From an uncultured Acetatifactor sp. (GTDB lineage Bacteria > Bacillota > Clostridia > Lachnospirales > Lachnospiraceae): DNA of 25,798 nt. A program made the position numbers and the translations under genes. Positions 1-7,358 of this stretch are shown here, piece by piece; positions within the stretch are counted from its first letter, which is position 1, and every line of letters begins with the position of its first letter. The notes beneath the pieces are model-generated. The model did no database searches and had not been told where the DNA came from. It saw only the letters and a program-made list of their open reading frames with translations. The stretch spans positions 1 through 25,798 of the forward strand of contig NZ_CAJUCP010000076.1 in NCBI RefSeq assembly GCF_910585425.1, in the 5' to 3' direction.

Positions 1-133
1 GCCGTGCTTGCACGGCCAGTTGGCGAATGCCGCGAGGGTCAAATACCAAAGTGTCTGTAAGACACTTTCTGTCTGAAAGACACTTTCTGTCTGAAGGACA
101 CTTTCTGCTCTGCAGTGGGGTATTTGATTCCCT
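1..133. repeat. Cluster of 18-bp tandem repeats inside inverted repeats
   Basis: Three head-to-tail copies of an 18-bp unit, GACACTTTCTGTCTGAAA and variants, begin at 61, 79 and 97; the third is degenerate. An inverted half-unit AAAGTGTC (48-55) faces GACACTTT (61-68). The array is enclosed by a longer inverted repeat, TCAAATACC (39-47) against GGTATTTGA (119-127), and each unit can itself fold (GTCT-GAA-AGAC). A separate hairpin GCCGTG-CTTG-CACGGC sits at 1-16. The copies touch with no spacers, so this is not a CRISPR. It may be a dispersed palindromic repeat or a structured RNA; the left boundary lies outside the window. The rest of 134-313 shows no gene. A minus-strand TATAAT (209-214) without a convincing -35 is the only other signal there. 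Confidence 0.75.
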
Positions 134-313
134 GACACGCCTGCTGCCGCAGACGCCGTGCGGCGCATATGGAGCCGAATCCCGGCCGCAATGCCCCTAC
201 GGGTCAACATTATATCATCTTTGCCCCAACTTGTCATTAATTATTTCATCTTGGCGATATCTTTTGACTATATAATCGTGGTCATTTCGACGCGTCCGCC
301 GCCATAGGCATAC

Positions 314-355
314 ACGAAAAAACTGCGCCATGGCAGCCAGCCCACAGCGCAGTTT
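314..355 (-). terminator. Rho-independent terminator of the DUF4091 gene
   Basis: On the minus strand, a 9-bp perfect stem AAACTGCGC/GCGCAGTTT (plus positions 347-355 and 320-328) with an 18-nt loop is followed by a T run (complement of 316-321). It lies about 60 bp past the stop codon of the leftward DUF4091 gene and is the only gene end it can serve. Confidence 0.8.
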
Positions 356-416
356 CTTGCTTTTCATGACTTTTCTTAGTTTTTCATAAGCAAATGAAGG
401 ATTGGACAGCCGCCTG

Positions 417-2105
417 TCAGCCCGCCGCAGCGGAGAGCTTCGCAAGCTTCTCCACCATGGCCTCCCGCAGGCCCTCCAGAAACTCCCTGTTCCCGGGATA
501 ATCGTCAAACCGGAGATTCCGTCCCGCCGCTTCGTCAATCATGGCCACCACGGCCTCCCTGCCCATATGCCGCTCCAGGGCGAAGCAGACGTCCATATCC
601 TGGATGCCCTCGTAGGTGACCTCCCCGCGGATGGAGCCATAGACGCTGTCCCTGCCCGGATAGAGGATGAAGGGGTCGCCGGAGGGGAAGGCCTTGTCCC
701 CGGAGGTGGTGACATAGGGATTGATCGGGTACTTCGACACGCAGGAATTGTAGAAATTCAGTCCCCAGTGCAGGAAGCCCTTGATATTGTATTTATACAG
801 CAGGAAGCCCAGGACGCGCACCCTGTGGGAGGGCATGGCCAGGAAGCTGTTGGGGAACACCTTCTCCGGACCGCAGCAGTAGTACGCCCACTGGTTCTCC
901 ACATCATGCTCCAGGAACTCATGGATATGCTCCACGCTGGTGACCGGGCATTCAATAAGGCCGTTCTCGCAGAACGCATAGTTGGACAGCGCATCGAAGG
1001 TCTTGCTGTCCCCGATCAGAGGGCGCATGATATCGGACGCGGTCCTGTAAGTCTCCATGGATTCCAGCGTAGGCTCGTCGGAGATGTGGAAATAGGTCTG
1101 CTCGCTGATGCCCTCTGCCTCCAGCTCCTTTGAAACCGCCTCGATGTACTGCGCCAGGAACGCCACATATTCCTTAGAATCCGCCGCCACATGCCAGCCG
1201 AACATATAGTCCGTTCTGCCGTTCTCCGTGACCATGATGTTGGGCGCGCATTTTGCCCCCCACTGGGAGAACATATGGGCCATCTCATAATACCGGATTC
1301 CGTTCTTCTTGCAGATGTCGATGAATCGCCTGAACTTCCCGAAGGAGAACTCATATCTGTCCCCCTTCTTCTCGATGTCCACCAGCTGCACGCAGGGCCT
1401 GACAGTGCCCACCGCGGTGTCCAGAGGCGGCGTATGTATGGGCACCAGGATCATGTTCATCCCCACGTCCGCGGCGGCGGCGATGTATTTGTCGATCAGC
1501 TCCCAGTGCTCCTCGGAGTAGATTTCCACATCATGCTGCACCGCGATGCAGTCCGCATAGAACCACCTGGTGTAAATCAGCCTCTGCTCCGGCATCGCGG
1601 CAGGGATGACGCGGACATCCATCACCTGGCAGACCGTAAAGGCCGCATCCTCCGCCGCGGGAGCCTTCGCCGCCTGCATGTCCACCGGAAGAAGCCTTAC
1701 TTTTATCCTGTAATCCCCGGCGGGAGTGTCCCTGGGGACATCCACCTTGACCCACACAGTGGCCGTCCGGGAAGTGACCGCCAGCCGGTTCCCCTGCTCC
1801 TCCAGGGGCACAAGGATGTCCGGCATGAACCCGGGCTCCAGCGTCATGTAATCCTCGCCCTCCATGTCCTCCTCCCTGGCGGGCACATCGATATAGGCAT
1901 CCTGCACCATGTAAAGGCGCACCGCGTCCTTAAGGCCGGACTCCACGGACACCGCCACGTCTATCCGGCTGTCCGCCTTCATGCAGATCTGATAGGAAAG
2001 CCGCTCCCCTGCCAGAACTGTTTTTTTGTGTATTTCATCACGCCTGAGGCTGTCCTGCGCCCTCACCTTCTCCAGAGACGATACCTGCACCACCTGAAAT
2101 TCCAT
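417..2105 (-). CDS. DUF4091 / GH123-like glycoside hydrolase, cytoplasmic
   Basis: A 562-residue protein resembling DUF4091 proteins, which are related to GH123 beta-N-acetylgalactosaminidases. Residues 1-165 look like a beta-rich N-terminal region. A barrel-like catalytic region follows from about 175, beginning near YTRWFYADC, and the C-terminal part is the DUF4091-like segment. The HISDEP motif has adjacent Asp343-Glu344. In GH123 a neighbouring Asp-Glu pair performs substrate-assisted hydrolysis, so this pair is the likely catalytic site (inference). No signal peptide or membrane span is visible, which suggests it acts inside the cell on imported sugar. The start is an ATG with GGAGGG about 8 nt upstream. 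It stands alone, divergent from an AraC regulator that probably controls it. The substrate cannot be told from sequence; many DUF4091 proteins are uncharacterised. Confidence 0.85.
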   Translation of the reverse strand: MEFQVVQVSSLEKVRAQDSLRRDEIHKKTVLAGERLSYQICMKADSRIDVAVSVESGLKDAVRLYMVQDAYIDVPAREEDMEGEDYMTLEPGFMPDILVPLEEQGNRLAVTSRTATVWVKVDVPRDTPAGDYRIKVRLLPVDMQAAKAPAAEDAAFTVCQVMDVRVIPAAMPEQRLIYTRWFYADCIAVQHDVEIYSEEHWELIDKYIAAAADVGMNMILVPIHTPPLDTAVGTVRPCVQLVDIEKKGDRYEFSFGKFRRFIDICKKNGIRYYEMAHMFSQWGAKCAPNIMVTENGRTDYMFGWHVAADSKEYVAFLAQYIEAVSKELEAEGISEQTYFHISDEPTLESMETYRTASDIMRPLIGDSKTFDALSNYAFCENGLIECPVTSVEHIHEFLEHDVENQWAYYCCGPEKVFPNSFLAMPSHRVRVLGFLLYKYNIKGFLHWGLNFYNSCVSKYPINPYVTTSGDKAFPSGDPFILYPGRDSVYGSIRGEVTYEGIQDMDVCFALERHMGREAVVAMIDEAAGRNLRFDDYPGNREFLEGLREAMVEKLAKLSAAAG

Positions 2106-2144
2106 AGCAATCCCTCCTGCTCCCTGTCTTGAATCTTCTCTTTT

Positions 2145-2173
2145 ATGCCGGATTCCATTGCTATTTCCGGCAT
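2145..2173. promoter_or_regulatory. Inverted repeat, candidate operator
   Basis: ATGCCGGA (2145-2152) and TCCGGCAT (2166-2173) form a perfect 8-bp inverted repeat with a 13-bp spacer in the gap between the divergent DUF4091 and AraC genes. It overlaps the proposed -35 of the AraC promoter. A site for the adjacent AraC protein or another regulator is an inference. Confidence 0.5.
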
Positions 2174-2185
2174 ATGGATTATAAT
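2158..2185 (+). promoter_or_regulatory. Promoter of AraC-family gene (2317-3126)
   Basis: A perfect TATAAT at 2180-2185 is preceded by TTGCTA (2158-2163, 4 of 6 matches to consensus) with a 16-bp spacer. The -10 region, ATTATAAT, is nearly palindromic, so a minus-strand -10 (2178-2183) could also serve the DUF4091 gene, although no good minus-strand -35 is seen. Confidence 0.5.
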
Positions 2186-2316
2186 AGGAAGAGCGGAGAT
2201 TACACCGCAGCTCCCATTAACCTGATTCTATTACAGACAGCGGAAGCCTGCAATGGATAAACGAACCAAAAAAATGGACTTTTCAACAGGCAGGACCTTG
2301 CAGAAAGGAGGCCCCA

Positions 2317-3126
2317 ATGCGCACGCAGACTTATTTCCATACAAAACTGGAGGGCGAGGCCAACCGGAAAAACGATGCCGTTCCGCTCCAGGTCAACTGT
2401 GTGGGCGCAGTGTCCGAAGCGCGCTCCTTTTCCACCAGGGCTGTGCGGCAGGACTATTATTACATATATGTCTTAAATGGAGAGATGCTTCTGGAGGACT
2501 GCTGCCTCATGCCTGGGGACGTGATGGTCTTTGAGCCGGGACATGACTATCAGTACACCAGCCGGGGGGAGACCGCCTATCTCTGGGTGCACTATACGGG
2601 CTTCGAGGCCCGCTCCCTCACAAAATCCACGGGCCTCGCCCTGAACCGGGGGCGGCACATCGGCATCCACAGGGAAATCATCGCCTGCTTCCGGCAGCTC
2701 TTCCGGGAGTTCATCATCAATGATGACGCGGCGGAACAGCTCTGCGTCTGCCTGCTGCGGGAAATCCTCCTCTTCACAGGCCGGTATATCGACTTCGGCT
2801 CCAGAGGCAGCCTGCCCCTGCTGGCAATCGAATACATCCACCGCTGCTTCCAGGAGCCCATCGACATAGATGCCCTGGCCCGGATGGAGAACATGAGCTG
2901 CACCGCCTTCCGCAGCGCTTTCCGGCAGCATACCGGGGTCTCGCCCAACGAATACATCATCGGCCAGCGGATCAGCGCGGCCTGCCAGCTGCTGTCCCAG
3001 ACCGATAAAAGCGTCAGCGCCATCGCCGCCGATGTGGGGTATCCCGACCAGTATTATTTCAGCAGAATCTTCCGGAAGAAGATGGGGATGCCGCCGCTTA
3101 AGTACAGGGCTTCCCAGAAACCGTGA
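2317..3126 (+). CDS. AraC-family transcriptional regulator
   Basis: A 269-residue regulator. Residues about 30-95 form a cupin-like AraC sensing domain, with LMPGDVMVFEPG typical of the sugar-binding barrel. Residues about 165-265 hold two helix-turn-helix units (IDIDALARMENMSCTAFRS, then SVSAIAADVGYPDQYYFSR) ending in the usual FRKKMGMPPLKYR signature. The start is an ATG with AAAGGAGG 5 nt upstream. It diverges from the DUF4091 glycosidase gene, so it likely activates that gene in response to a sugar. The effector is unknown. It ends about 40 bp from the convergent TepA-like gene, with no clear terminator between them. Confidence 0.93.
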   Translation: MRTQTYFHTKLEGEANRKNDAVPLQVNCVGAVSEARSFSTRAVRQDYYYIYVLNGEMLLEDCCLMPGDVMVFEPGHDYQYTSRGETAYLWVHYTGFEARSLTKSTGLALNRGRHIGIHREIIACFRQLFREFIINDDAAEQLCVCLLREILLFTGRYIDFGSRGSLPLLAIEYIHRCFQEPIDIDALARMENMSCTAFRSAFRQHTGVSPNEYIIGQRISAACQLLSQTDKSVSAIAADVGYPDQYYFSRIFRKKMGMPPLKYRASQKP

Positions 3127-3165
3127 AGCCCTGCCTGCCAAAGGCCGCCCGCCTGAACCGCCGGG

Positions 3166-3867
3166 CTAATTCGGGCCGTCCTGGATCATCTCCCGCAGCT
3201 TCCCCACCGCCCGGTCGATGCCGCCCACCTCGTCGATGATGCCGTGCTTCACGGCCTCCTCCCCCACCAGAATGGTGCCCACGTCCTTTGTAAGTATCCC
3301 CGTCTCCGTCATCAGGTCCTCCAGGGTCTTCTTGTCTATGCTGCAGTGGCTACAGACGAATCCGGTAATCCTGTCCTGTATCAGCTTGAAGTAGTCGAAT
3401 GTCTGGGGCACCCCGATAATCATGCCGTTCATCCGCACGGGATGTATCACCATGGTCCCCGTGGGCACGATGAAGGAATAGTCTGTGCTCACCGCGATGG
3501 GCACGCCGATGGAATGGCTGCCGCCCAGCACCAGGGATACCGTAGGCTTGCTCAGGGAGGCAATCATCTCCGCGATGGCCAGCCCGGCTTCCACGTCCCC
3601 GCCCATGGTGTTCAGGAGCACCAGCACCCCCTGTATGTCCTTGCTGTCCTCAATGGCGGCCAGGCTGGGCAGGATGTGCTCATACTTCGTGGTCTTGGAA
3701 TTGTTGGACAGGTTCTCATGCCCCTCGATCTCCCCGATGATGGATATCAGATGGATGTCCCCCAGCTTCCCGCTCTCGTCCAGCGTCACCTGGCCTGTCT
3801 GCTCTATCCGCTCGTCCTTGTGCTCTTCCTTCTCTATCTTCTTGTCGGAGTTCTTTGCTTCAGCCAT
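3166..3867 (-). CDS. tepA: ClpP-family serine protease, TepA-like
   Basis: A 233-residue member of the ClpP/crotonase fold, closest in pattern to Bacillus TepA (YmfB). Residues 1-35 are charged, rich in Lys and Glu, with no signal peptide. The ClpP-like core runs from about 36 to 228. NTMGGDVEAGLAIAEMIASL is the conserved oxyanion-side segment. Ser119 in GGSHSIG fits the nucleophile position and His142 in VIHP fits the catalytic histidine; the third residue was not assigned. The start is an ATG with AAAGGGAGAG upstream. TepA was linked to protein export and spore-protein handling in Bacillus, but its true substrate is unclear. It lies downstream of the MATE gene, behind that gene's terminator, so it probably has its own promoter, which was not identified. 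SppA is a less likely alternative. Confidence 0.85.
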   Translation of the reverse strand: MAEAKNSDKKIEKEEHKDERIEQTGQVTLDESGKLGDIHLISIIGEIEGHENLSNNSKTTKYEHILPSLAAIEDSKDIQGVLVLLNTMGGDVEAGLAIAEMIASLSKPTVSLVLGGSHSIGVPIAVSTDYSFIVPTGTMVIHPVRMNGMIIGVPQTFDYFKLIQDRITGFVCSHCSIDKKTLEDLMTETGILTKDVGTILVGEEAVKHGIIDEVGGIDRAVGKLREMIQDGPN

Positions 3868-3928
3868 GCTCTCTCTCCCTTTCCCATGGATTTACTCAAA
3901 ACATGACCTTAATATTCCCCTTTCAGGC

Positions 3929-3961
3929 AAAAAAATACCAGGCCCGTAAAATTAGGCCCGG
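3929..3961 (-). terminator. Terminator of the MATE gene
   Basis: On the minus strand, CCGGGCC pairs with GGCCTGG (7 bp including one G-T pair) across a 10-nt loop, followed by TATTTTTTT. It starts about 20 bp past the MATE stop codon. Confidence 0.85.
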
Positions 3962-3981
3962 CATCTCCGACTCGCACGCTT

Positions 3982-5346
3982 TTATCTGGTCAGATCCTGC
4001 ACCCACTTGTATTTCCGGAACCGCAGCATCACCCAGGGAATCTTGCCCACCTCGTCCAGGCAGGTACAGGCATAGACCGCCAGCGGCGACCAGTGCAGCG
4101 CGAAAGCCCCCGCCAGCGCCAGCGGAATGGCTATCAGCCACATGCAGACGATCAGGCTGTACATATCGAACAGGGTATCGCCGCCTCCGTCCAGCACGCC
4201 GTTTATGGTCACCGTATTCACGCAGCGCCCGATCATGTACACCGCCATGATCACCATCATCCCTGTGAGGTAATCCCTGGCCTGGTCCGTCAGGATGACC
4301 ATCCTCACGATGGCCGGGGTCACTGCCAGCACCAGGGCCGTGGACAGCAGCCCGATGACATAGGAGATATTTTTAAGCTTTATCCCGTATGCCTTGCCCA
4401 GCTCGAGTTGTCCCGCTCCAAGCCTGTGGCCCACCATGATCCCCGCCGCGCTGCCGATGCCATTGCACATGCAGCATATCAGGTCCCGGACCACCGCCGC
4501 CACGGAATTGGCCGCCGCGGCGTCCGTCCCCATATGCCCCATAATCGCGGTGTAGGAGGTGAATCCTATGCCCCAGCATAAACACCCGCCCAGAAGAGGC
4601 AGGCATTGCCTGGCGAAATCGGATTTCAGTTCCCCGGGCTGCTTCAGGAACCTGCCAAAGGCCGGGCGGACATACGCCGCCCCCCTAGTCGCTGCCAGGC
4701 ACAGCCCCAGCTCCACCACCCGGGAAATCGTGGTGGCAAGCGCCGCTCCCCTGGCCTGCATCCTGGGCGCTCCCAGCAGCCCGAATATGAACACCGCGTT
4801 CAGGACTATGTTCAGGACTACCGCGCAGCAACTGATGAGGGCCCCGGGCCTCACATGGTCCGACACCTTCATCATGGTCAGATAGCACTGGGAGATGCCC
4901 GTCAGCAGATACGACCAGCCCGCCACGCGCAGATAGGCGCTGCCGATGGCGATCAGAGCCGCGTCATGGGTGAAGATATGCATGAGCAGCTCCGGCATCA
5001 GCTCGCAGGCCAGGAAGAACATCACGGACACCAGGCCGCAAAGCCGCAGCATCATGTTGAAGACATCCTCCAGGGTGCGCCTGTCCCCCTTCCCCCAATA
5101 CTGGGCCCCCAGGATGGCTCCCGCCCCCGTCACCGCGCTCAGGAACATATTCTGGACAAACTGGATCTGGGTGGCCAGGGAGACCGCGGTCATCTCATCC
5201 TGGGCCACCTTCCCCAGCATCAGCGCGTCCCCCGCCGCCACTGCCGCCAGCATCAGGCTCTGCAGCGCGATCGGAAGGGCCAGCCTCGTCAGATTCCTGT
5301 AGAACTCTTTCCTGTCGATCAGCGCTCCCGGATTTTTCTTTTGCAT
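3982..5346 (-). CDS. MATE-family multidrug/cation exporter
   Basis: A 454-residue, very hydrophobic protein with about 12 membrane spans in two homologous halves. Features typical of MATE exporters (NorM/DinF type) include the opening LTRLALPIALQSLMLAAV, the GDALMLGKV loop after the first helix, and the second-half repeat starting near ARQCLPLLGGCLCWGIGF. It would export cationic drugs or metabolites across the cytoplasmic membrane using a Na+ or H+ gradient; its substrate is unknown. The start is an ATG with GAGG about 10 nt upstream. The gene has its own promoter with an inverted repeat across the -10 and its own terminator, so it is probably monocistronic and separately regulated. Confidence 0.92.
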   Translation of the reverse strand: MQKKNPGALIDRKEFYRNLTRLALPIALQSLMLAAVAAGDALMLGKVAQDEMTAVSLATQIQFVQNMFLSAVTGAGAILGAQYWGKGDRRTLEDVFNMMLRLCGLVSVMFFLACELMPELLMHIFTHDAALIAIGSAYLRVAGWSYLLTGISQCYLTMMKVSDHVRPGALISCCAVVLNIVLNAVFIFGLLGAPRMQARGAALATTISRVVELGLCLAATRGAAYVRPAFGRFLKQPGELKSDFARQCLPLLGGCLCWGIGFTSYTAIMGHMGTDAAAANSVAAVVRDLICCMCNGIGSAAGIMVGHRLGAGQLELGKAYGIKLKNISYVIGLLSTALVLAVTPAIVRMVILTDQARDYLTGMMVIMAVYMIGRCVNTVTINGVLDGGGDTLFDMYSLIVCMWLIAIPLALAGAFALHWSPLAVYACTCLDEVGKIPWVMLRFRKYKWVQDLTR

Positions 5347-5372
5347 CGGATCATCCTCGCATTCCTAATAAG

Positions 5373-5404
5373 TAATGGGCTCCCATCTGCCGCTCAGCCC
5401 ATTA
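5373..5404. promoter_or_regulatory. 9-bp inverted repeat over MATE promoter -10
   Basis: TAATGGGCT (5373-5381) and AGCCCATTA (5396-5404) are perfect 9-bp inverted arms with a 14-bp spacer. The right arm overlaps the minus-strand -10 of the MATE gene, and the repeat runs into the untranslated leader. It may be a repressor site or a 5' RNA hairpin. Confidence 0.55.
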
Positions 5405-5429
5405 TATATCAGGCTGCTGGTTTTGGGAA
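5401..5429 (-). promoter_or_regulatory. Promoter of the MATE gene
   Basis: On the minus strand, TTCCCA (5424-5429, 4 of 6 matches) lies 17 bp from a perfect TATAAT (5401-5406), about 55 bp before the start codon. Confidence 0.55.
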
Positions 5430-5440
5430 TAGGGAATATT

Positions 5441-5470
5441 AAAAATACCAGGCCGCTTTTCGACGCCTAC
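5441..5470 (-). terminator. Probable weak terminator of the importer operon
   Basis: The minus strand has a short stem (about AGGC/GCCT) overlapping the stop codon, followed by GGTATTTTT. The segment AAAAATACCAGGCC (plus, 5441-5454) is identical to 3931-3944 in the strong MATE terminator, which supports this role although the stem is weaker. Confidence 0.45.
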
Positions 5471-6339
5471 CCTTTCACCGCCCCAAGGGTCATGCCTACC
5501 GTAAAATACTTCTGAATAAAGGGGTAGACCGCCAGAATCGGTATCATGGCCACGAAGACCTTGGCCGACTGCAGGGTCTTGTCCGAGGTCTGCAGCAGAG
5601 TCAGTATCTCGTCCGTGCGCATGGTGGAGAAGTCGATTCGCACCGAGAGCTGGTAGATATAGGCCTGCAGGGGCTGTTTCGCAGTGTCATTGATATAGAT
5701 CAGGCCGTCAAAATAGGAGTTCCAGTGCCCCACGAACTGGAACAGCAGCAGGCATGCCAGGGAAGGTACGCTCAACGGCACATAAATCCGGAACAGCACC
5801 TGCCAGGGATTCGCCCCGTCCATGGTGGCCGACTCGTTCAGCTCATATGGGACATTCCGAAAGAAATTGATCATCAGAATCATGTTCCACAGCGGCACGG
5901 CACCTGGCAGTATCAATGACCAGAAGGAGTCGAACAGCCCGTACTGGCGCATCAGCACATAGGCGGGAATCATTCCGCCGGAAAACAGCATGTTCGCCAT
6001 GAAGAACCATTTCAGATACTTTCCCGCTGGGAACCGCCTCTGGGGGAGGCACAGGGGATAGGCAGTCAGCACCAGCAGAAGCAGATTTATGGCACACCCG
6101 ACGACCACCCGCTTCACCGAGACAAAAAAGGAGGAAAAGAAGGTATCATCTTTCAGAATCCTCTGATAGGATGCCAGGTTCAGGCCCTTTGGCAGAAACC
6201 AGACCCTGCCGCCTTCCACGTAGGCCCTGTCGCTGATGGAACAGATAAAGGTATACCACATGGGATACAGACATAGCAGGGCCATCAGAATCAGGACGAT
6301 TGTGATGATGATATGTGGCACCGTTATTTTCTTCTTCAT
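5467..6339 (-). CDS. ABC importer permease, LplC/YtcP type
   Basis: A 290-residue inner-membrane permease of the carbohydrate ABC importer class 1 (MalG-like, LplC/YtcP subgroup). There are six predicted spans, beginning with a helix at about 8-30. The cytoplasmic EAA loop (about 168-190, with ATMDGANPWQVLFRIYVPL) docks to the ATPase. The C-terminus YFTVGMTLGAVKG is characteristic of this subgroup. The start is an ATG with GGGGAGGG upstream. It follows the partner permease by 17 bp and is the last gene of the operon. No ATPase gene is present in the cluster. Confidence 0.93.
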   Translation of the reverse strand: MKKKITVPHIIITIVLILMALLCLYPMWYTFICSISDRAYVEGGRVWFLPKGLNLASYQRILKDDTFFSSFFVSVKRVVVGCAINLLLLVLTAYPLCLPQRRFPAGKYLKWFFMANMLFSGGMIPAYVLMRQYGLFDSFWSLILPGAVPLWNMILMINFFRNVPYELNESATMDGANPWQVLFRIYVPLSVPSLACLLLFQFVGHWNSYFDGLIYINDTAKQPLQAYIYQLSVRIDFSTMRTDEILTLLQTSDKTLQSAKVFVAMIPILAVYPFIQKYFTVGMTLGAVKG

Positions 6340-6356
6340 ATTTCGTCCCTCCCCGC

Positions 6357-7265
6357 TCAGAAAATCTTATAATCAGCGAACCTGTCGGCTGCCCAATAGG
6401 CAAAGACCGTCAGCACCATGGCAATCGCGCTCTTGAACAGGCCCACTGCCGTGCCCACCCCATAATTCAATGCAATGATGCCCTGACGGTACACCCAGGT
6501 ATCGATGATGTCTGCCGTGGACATGACCAGCGTATTGTACATATTGAAAATCTGGTCGAAGCCGCCGTTTAAGATGCCTCCCAGGCTCAGCACCCCGTTC
6601 AGCACGATGATGTAACGGATGCCGGGAAGGGTCACATGGACTGTCTGTTTCCATCTGCCGGCCCCGTCGATTTCCGCCGCCTCGTACAACCCGGGATCGA
6701 TGCCCGTCAAAGCCGACAGATAAATGATGGCGCTCCAGCCGAATTCCTTCAGCATCTCTGTGCCTATCATCAGAGGCTGGAAAATGGAGGGCGTCCCCAG
6801 GAAAGCATAGTTCTCCATCCCAAAGTTTGCCTGCACTTGGTTCAGCAGTCCATCCGTTCCCAAAATCTGCCTGAGAATCGTTGCGAATATGACCCAGGAT
6901 ATGAAATGCGGCAGATAAGTAAATGTCTGGATGAATCTTTTCAATCTGGAATTCCGCACCTCGTTTATCATCAGGGCGAACATAATCGCCAGAAGCTGTA
7001 CCCCCACGATTTTTCCCACAGCCAACACCAGGGTATTTCGGATAATCTGCCAACAGTTTGGCTGCATGAAGAAAATCTTGAAATTGCGCATCCCTATCCA
7101 TTTGGAGCCAAACCATCCCTTAATCGGTATAAAATCCTGAAAAGCCGCCAGGATGCCTGGCCATGTCCTCGTATTGAACAGGAATACCAATACCACTGCT
7201 GGCAGAACCATGAGCCAATAGTGCAGCTTGTCCGGTATGCTTATCTTTTTACGTTTTTTCTCCAT
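6357..7265 (-). CDS. ABC importer permease, LplB type
   Basis: A 302-residue permease (MalF-like class, LplB subgroup), partner of the downstream LplC-like permease. Spans start at about 14-32, followed by four or five more. The EAA loop is at about 194-208 (LYEAAEIDGAGRWKQ). The start is an ATG with GGAGGGA a few bases upstream. It lies 93 bp after the binding-protein gene, and a strong hairpin sits in that gap. The two permeases form the transmembrane heterodimer that receives substrate from the lipoprotein. Confidence 0.93.
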   Translation of the reverse strand: MEKKRKKISIPDKLHYWLMVLPAVVLVFLFNTRTWPGILAAFQDFIPIKGWFGSKWIGMRNFKIFFMQPNCWQIIRNTLVLAVGKIVGVQLLAIMFALMINEVRNSRLKRFIQTFTYLPHFISWVIFATILRQILGTDGLLNQVQANFGMENYAFLGTPSIFQPLMIGTEMLKEFGWSAIIYLSALTGIDPGLYEAAEIDGAGRWKQTVHVTLPGIRYIIVLNGVLSLGGILNGGFDQIFNMYNTLVMSTADIIDTWVYRQGIIALNYGVGTAVGLFKSAIAMVLTVFAYWAADRFADYKIF

Positions 7266-7299
7266 TTTCCCTCCTGCTCTCCGAAATCAAACGGCAATG

Positions 7300-7325
7300 C
7301 CGGGCCATGGCAGAACATGGCCCGG
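7300..7325 (-). other. Intercistronic hairpin between binding protein and permease
   Basis: CCGGGCCATG (7300-7309) and CATGGCCCGG (7316-7325) form a perfect 10-bp stem with a 6-nt loop. On the minus strand the following bases are not a T run, so full termination is unlikely. A stem here would protect the 3' end of the upstream binding-protein message or lower permease expression, a pattern known from maltose-type operons. Confidence 0.7.
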
Positions 7326-7358
7326 TAACCATTCCTGAAAGGATGTCTCCCTGCACGC

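Noticed and set aside
61..115. Short repeats resembling a CRISPR array
   Set aside because: The units are 18 bp and directly abut, with no spacers; no cas gene is nearby.
27..275. 82-codon plus-strand open frame
   Set aside because: It translates the tandem repeats into low-complexity sequence, with no ribosome binding site.
2253..2534. 93-codon plus-strand open frame before the AraC gene
   Set aside because: It is in a different frame from the AraC gene, has no ribosome binding site, and overlaps its well-supported start.
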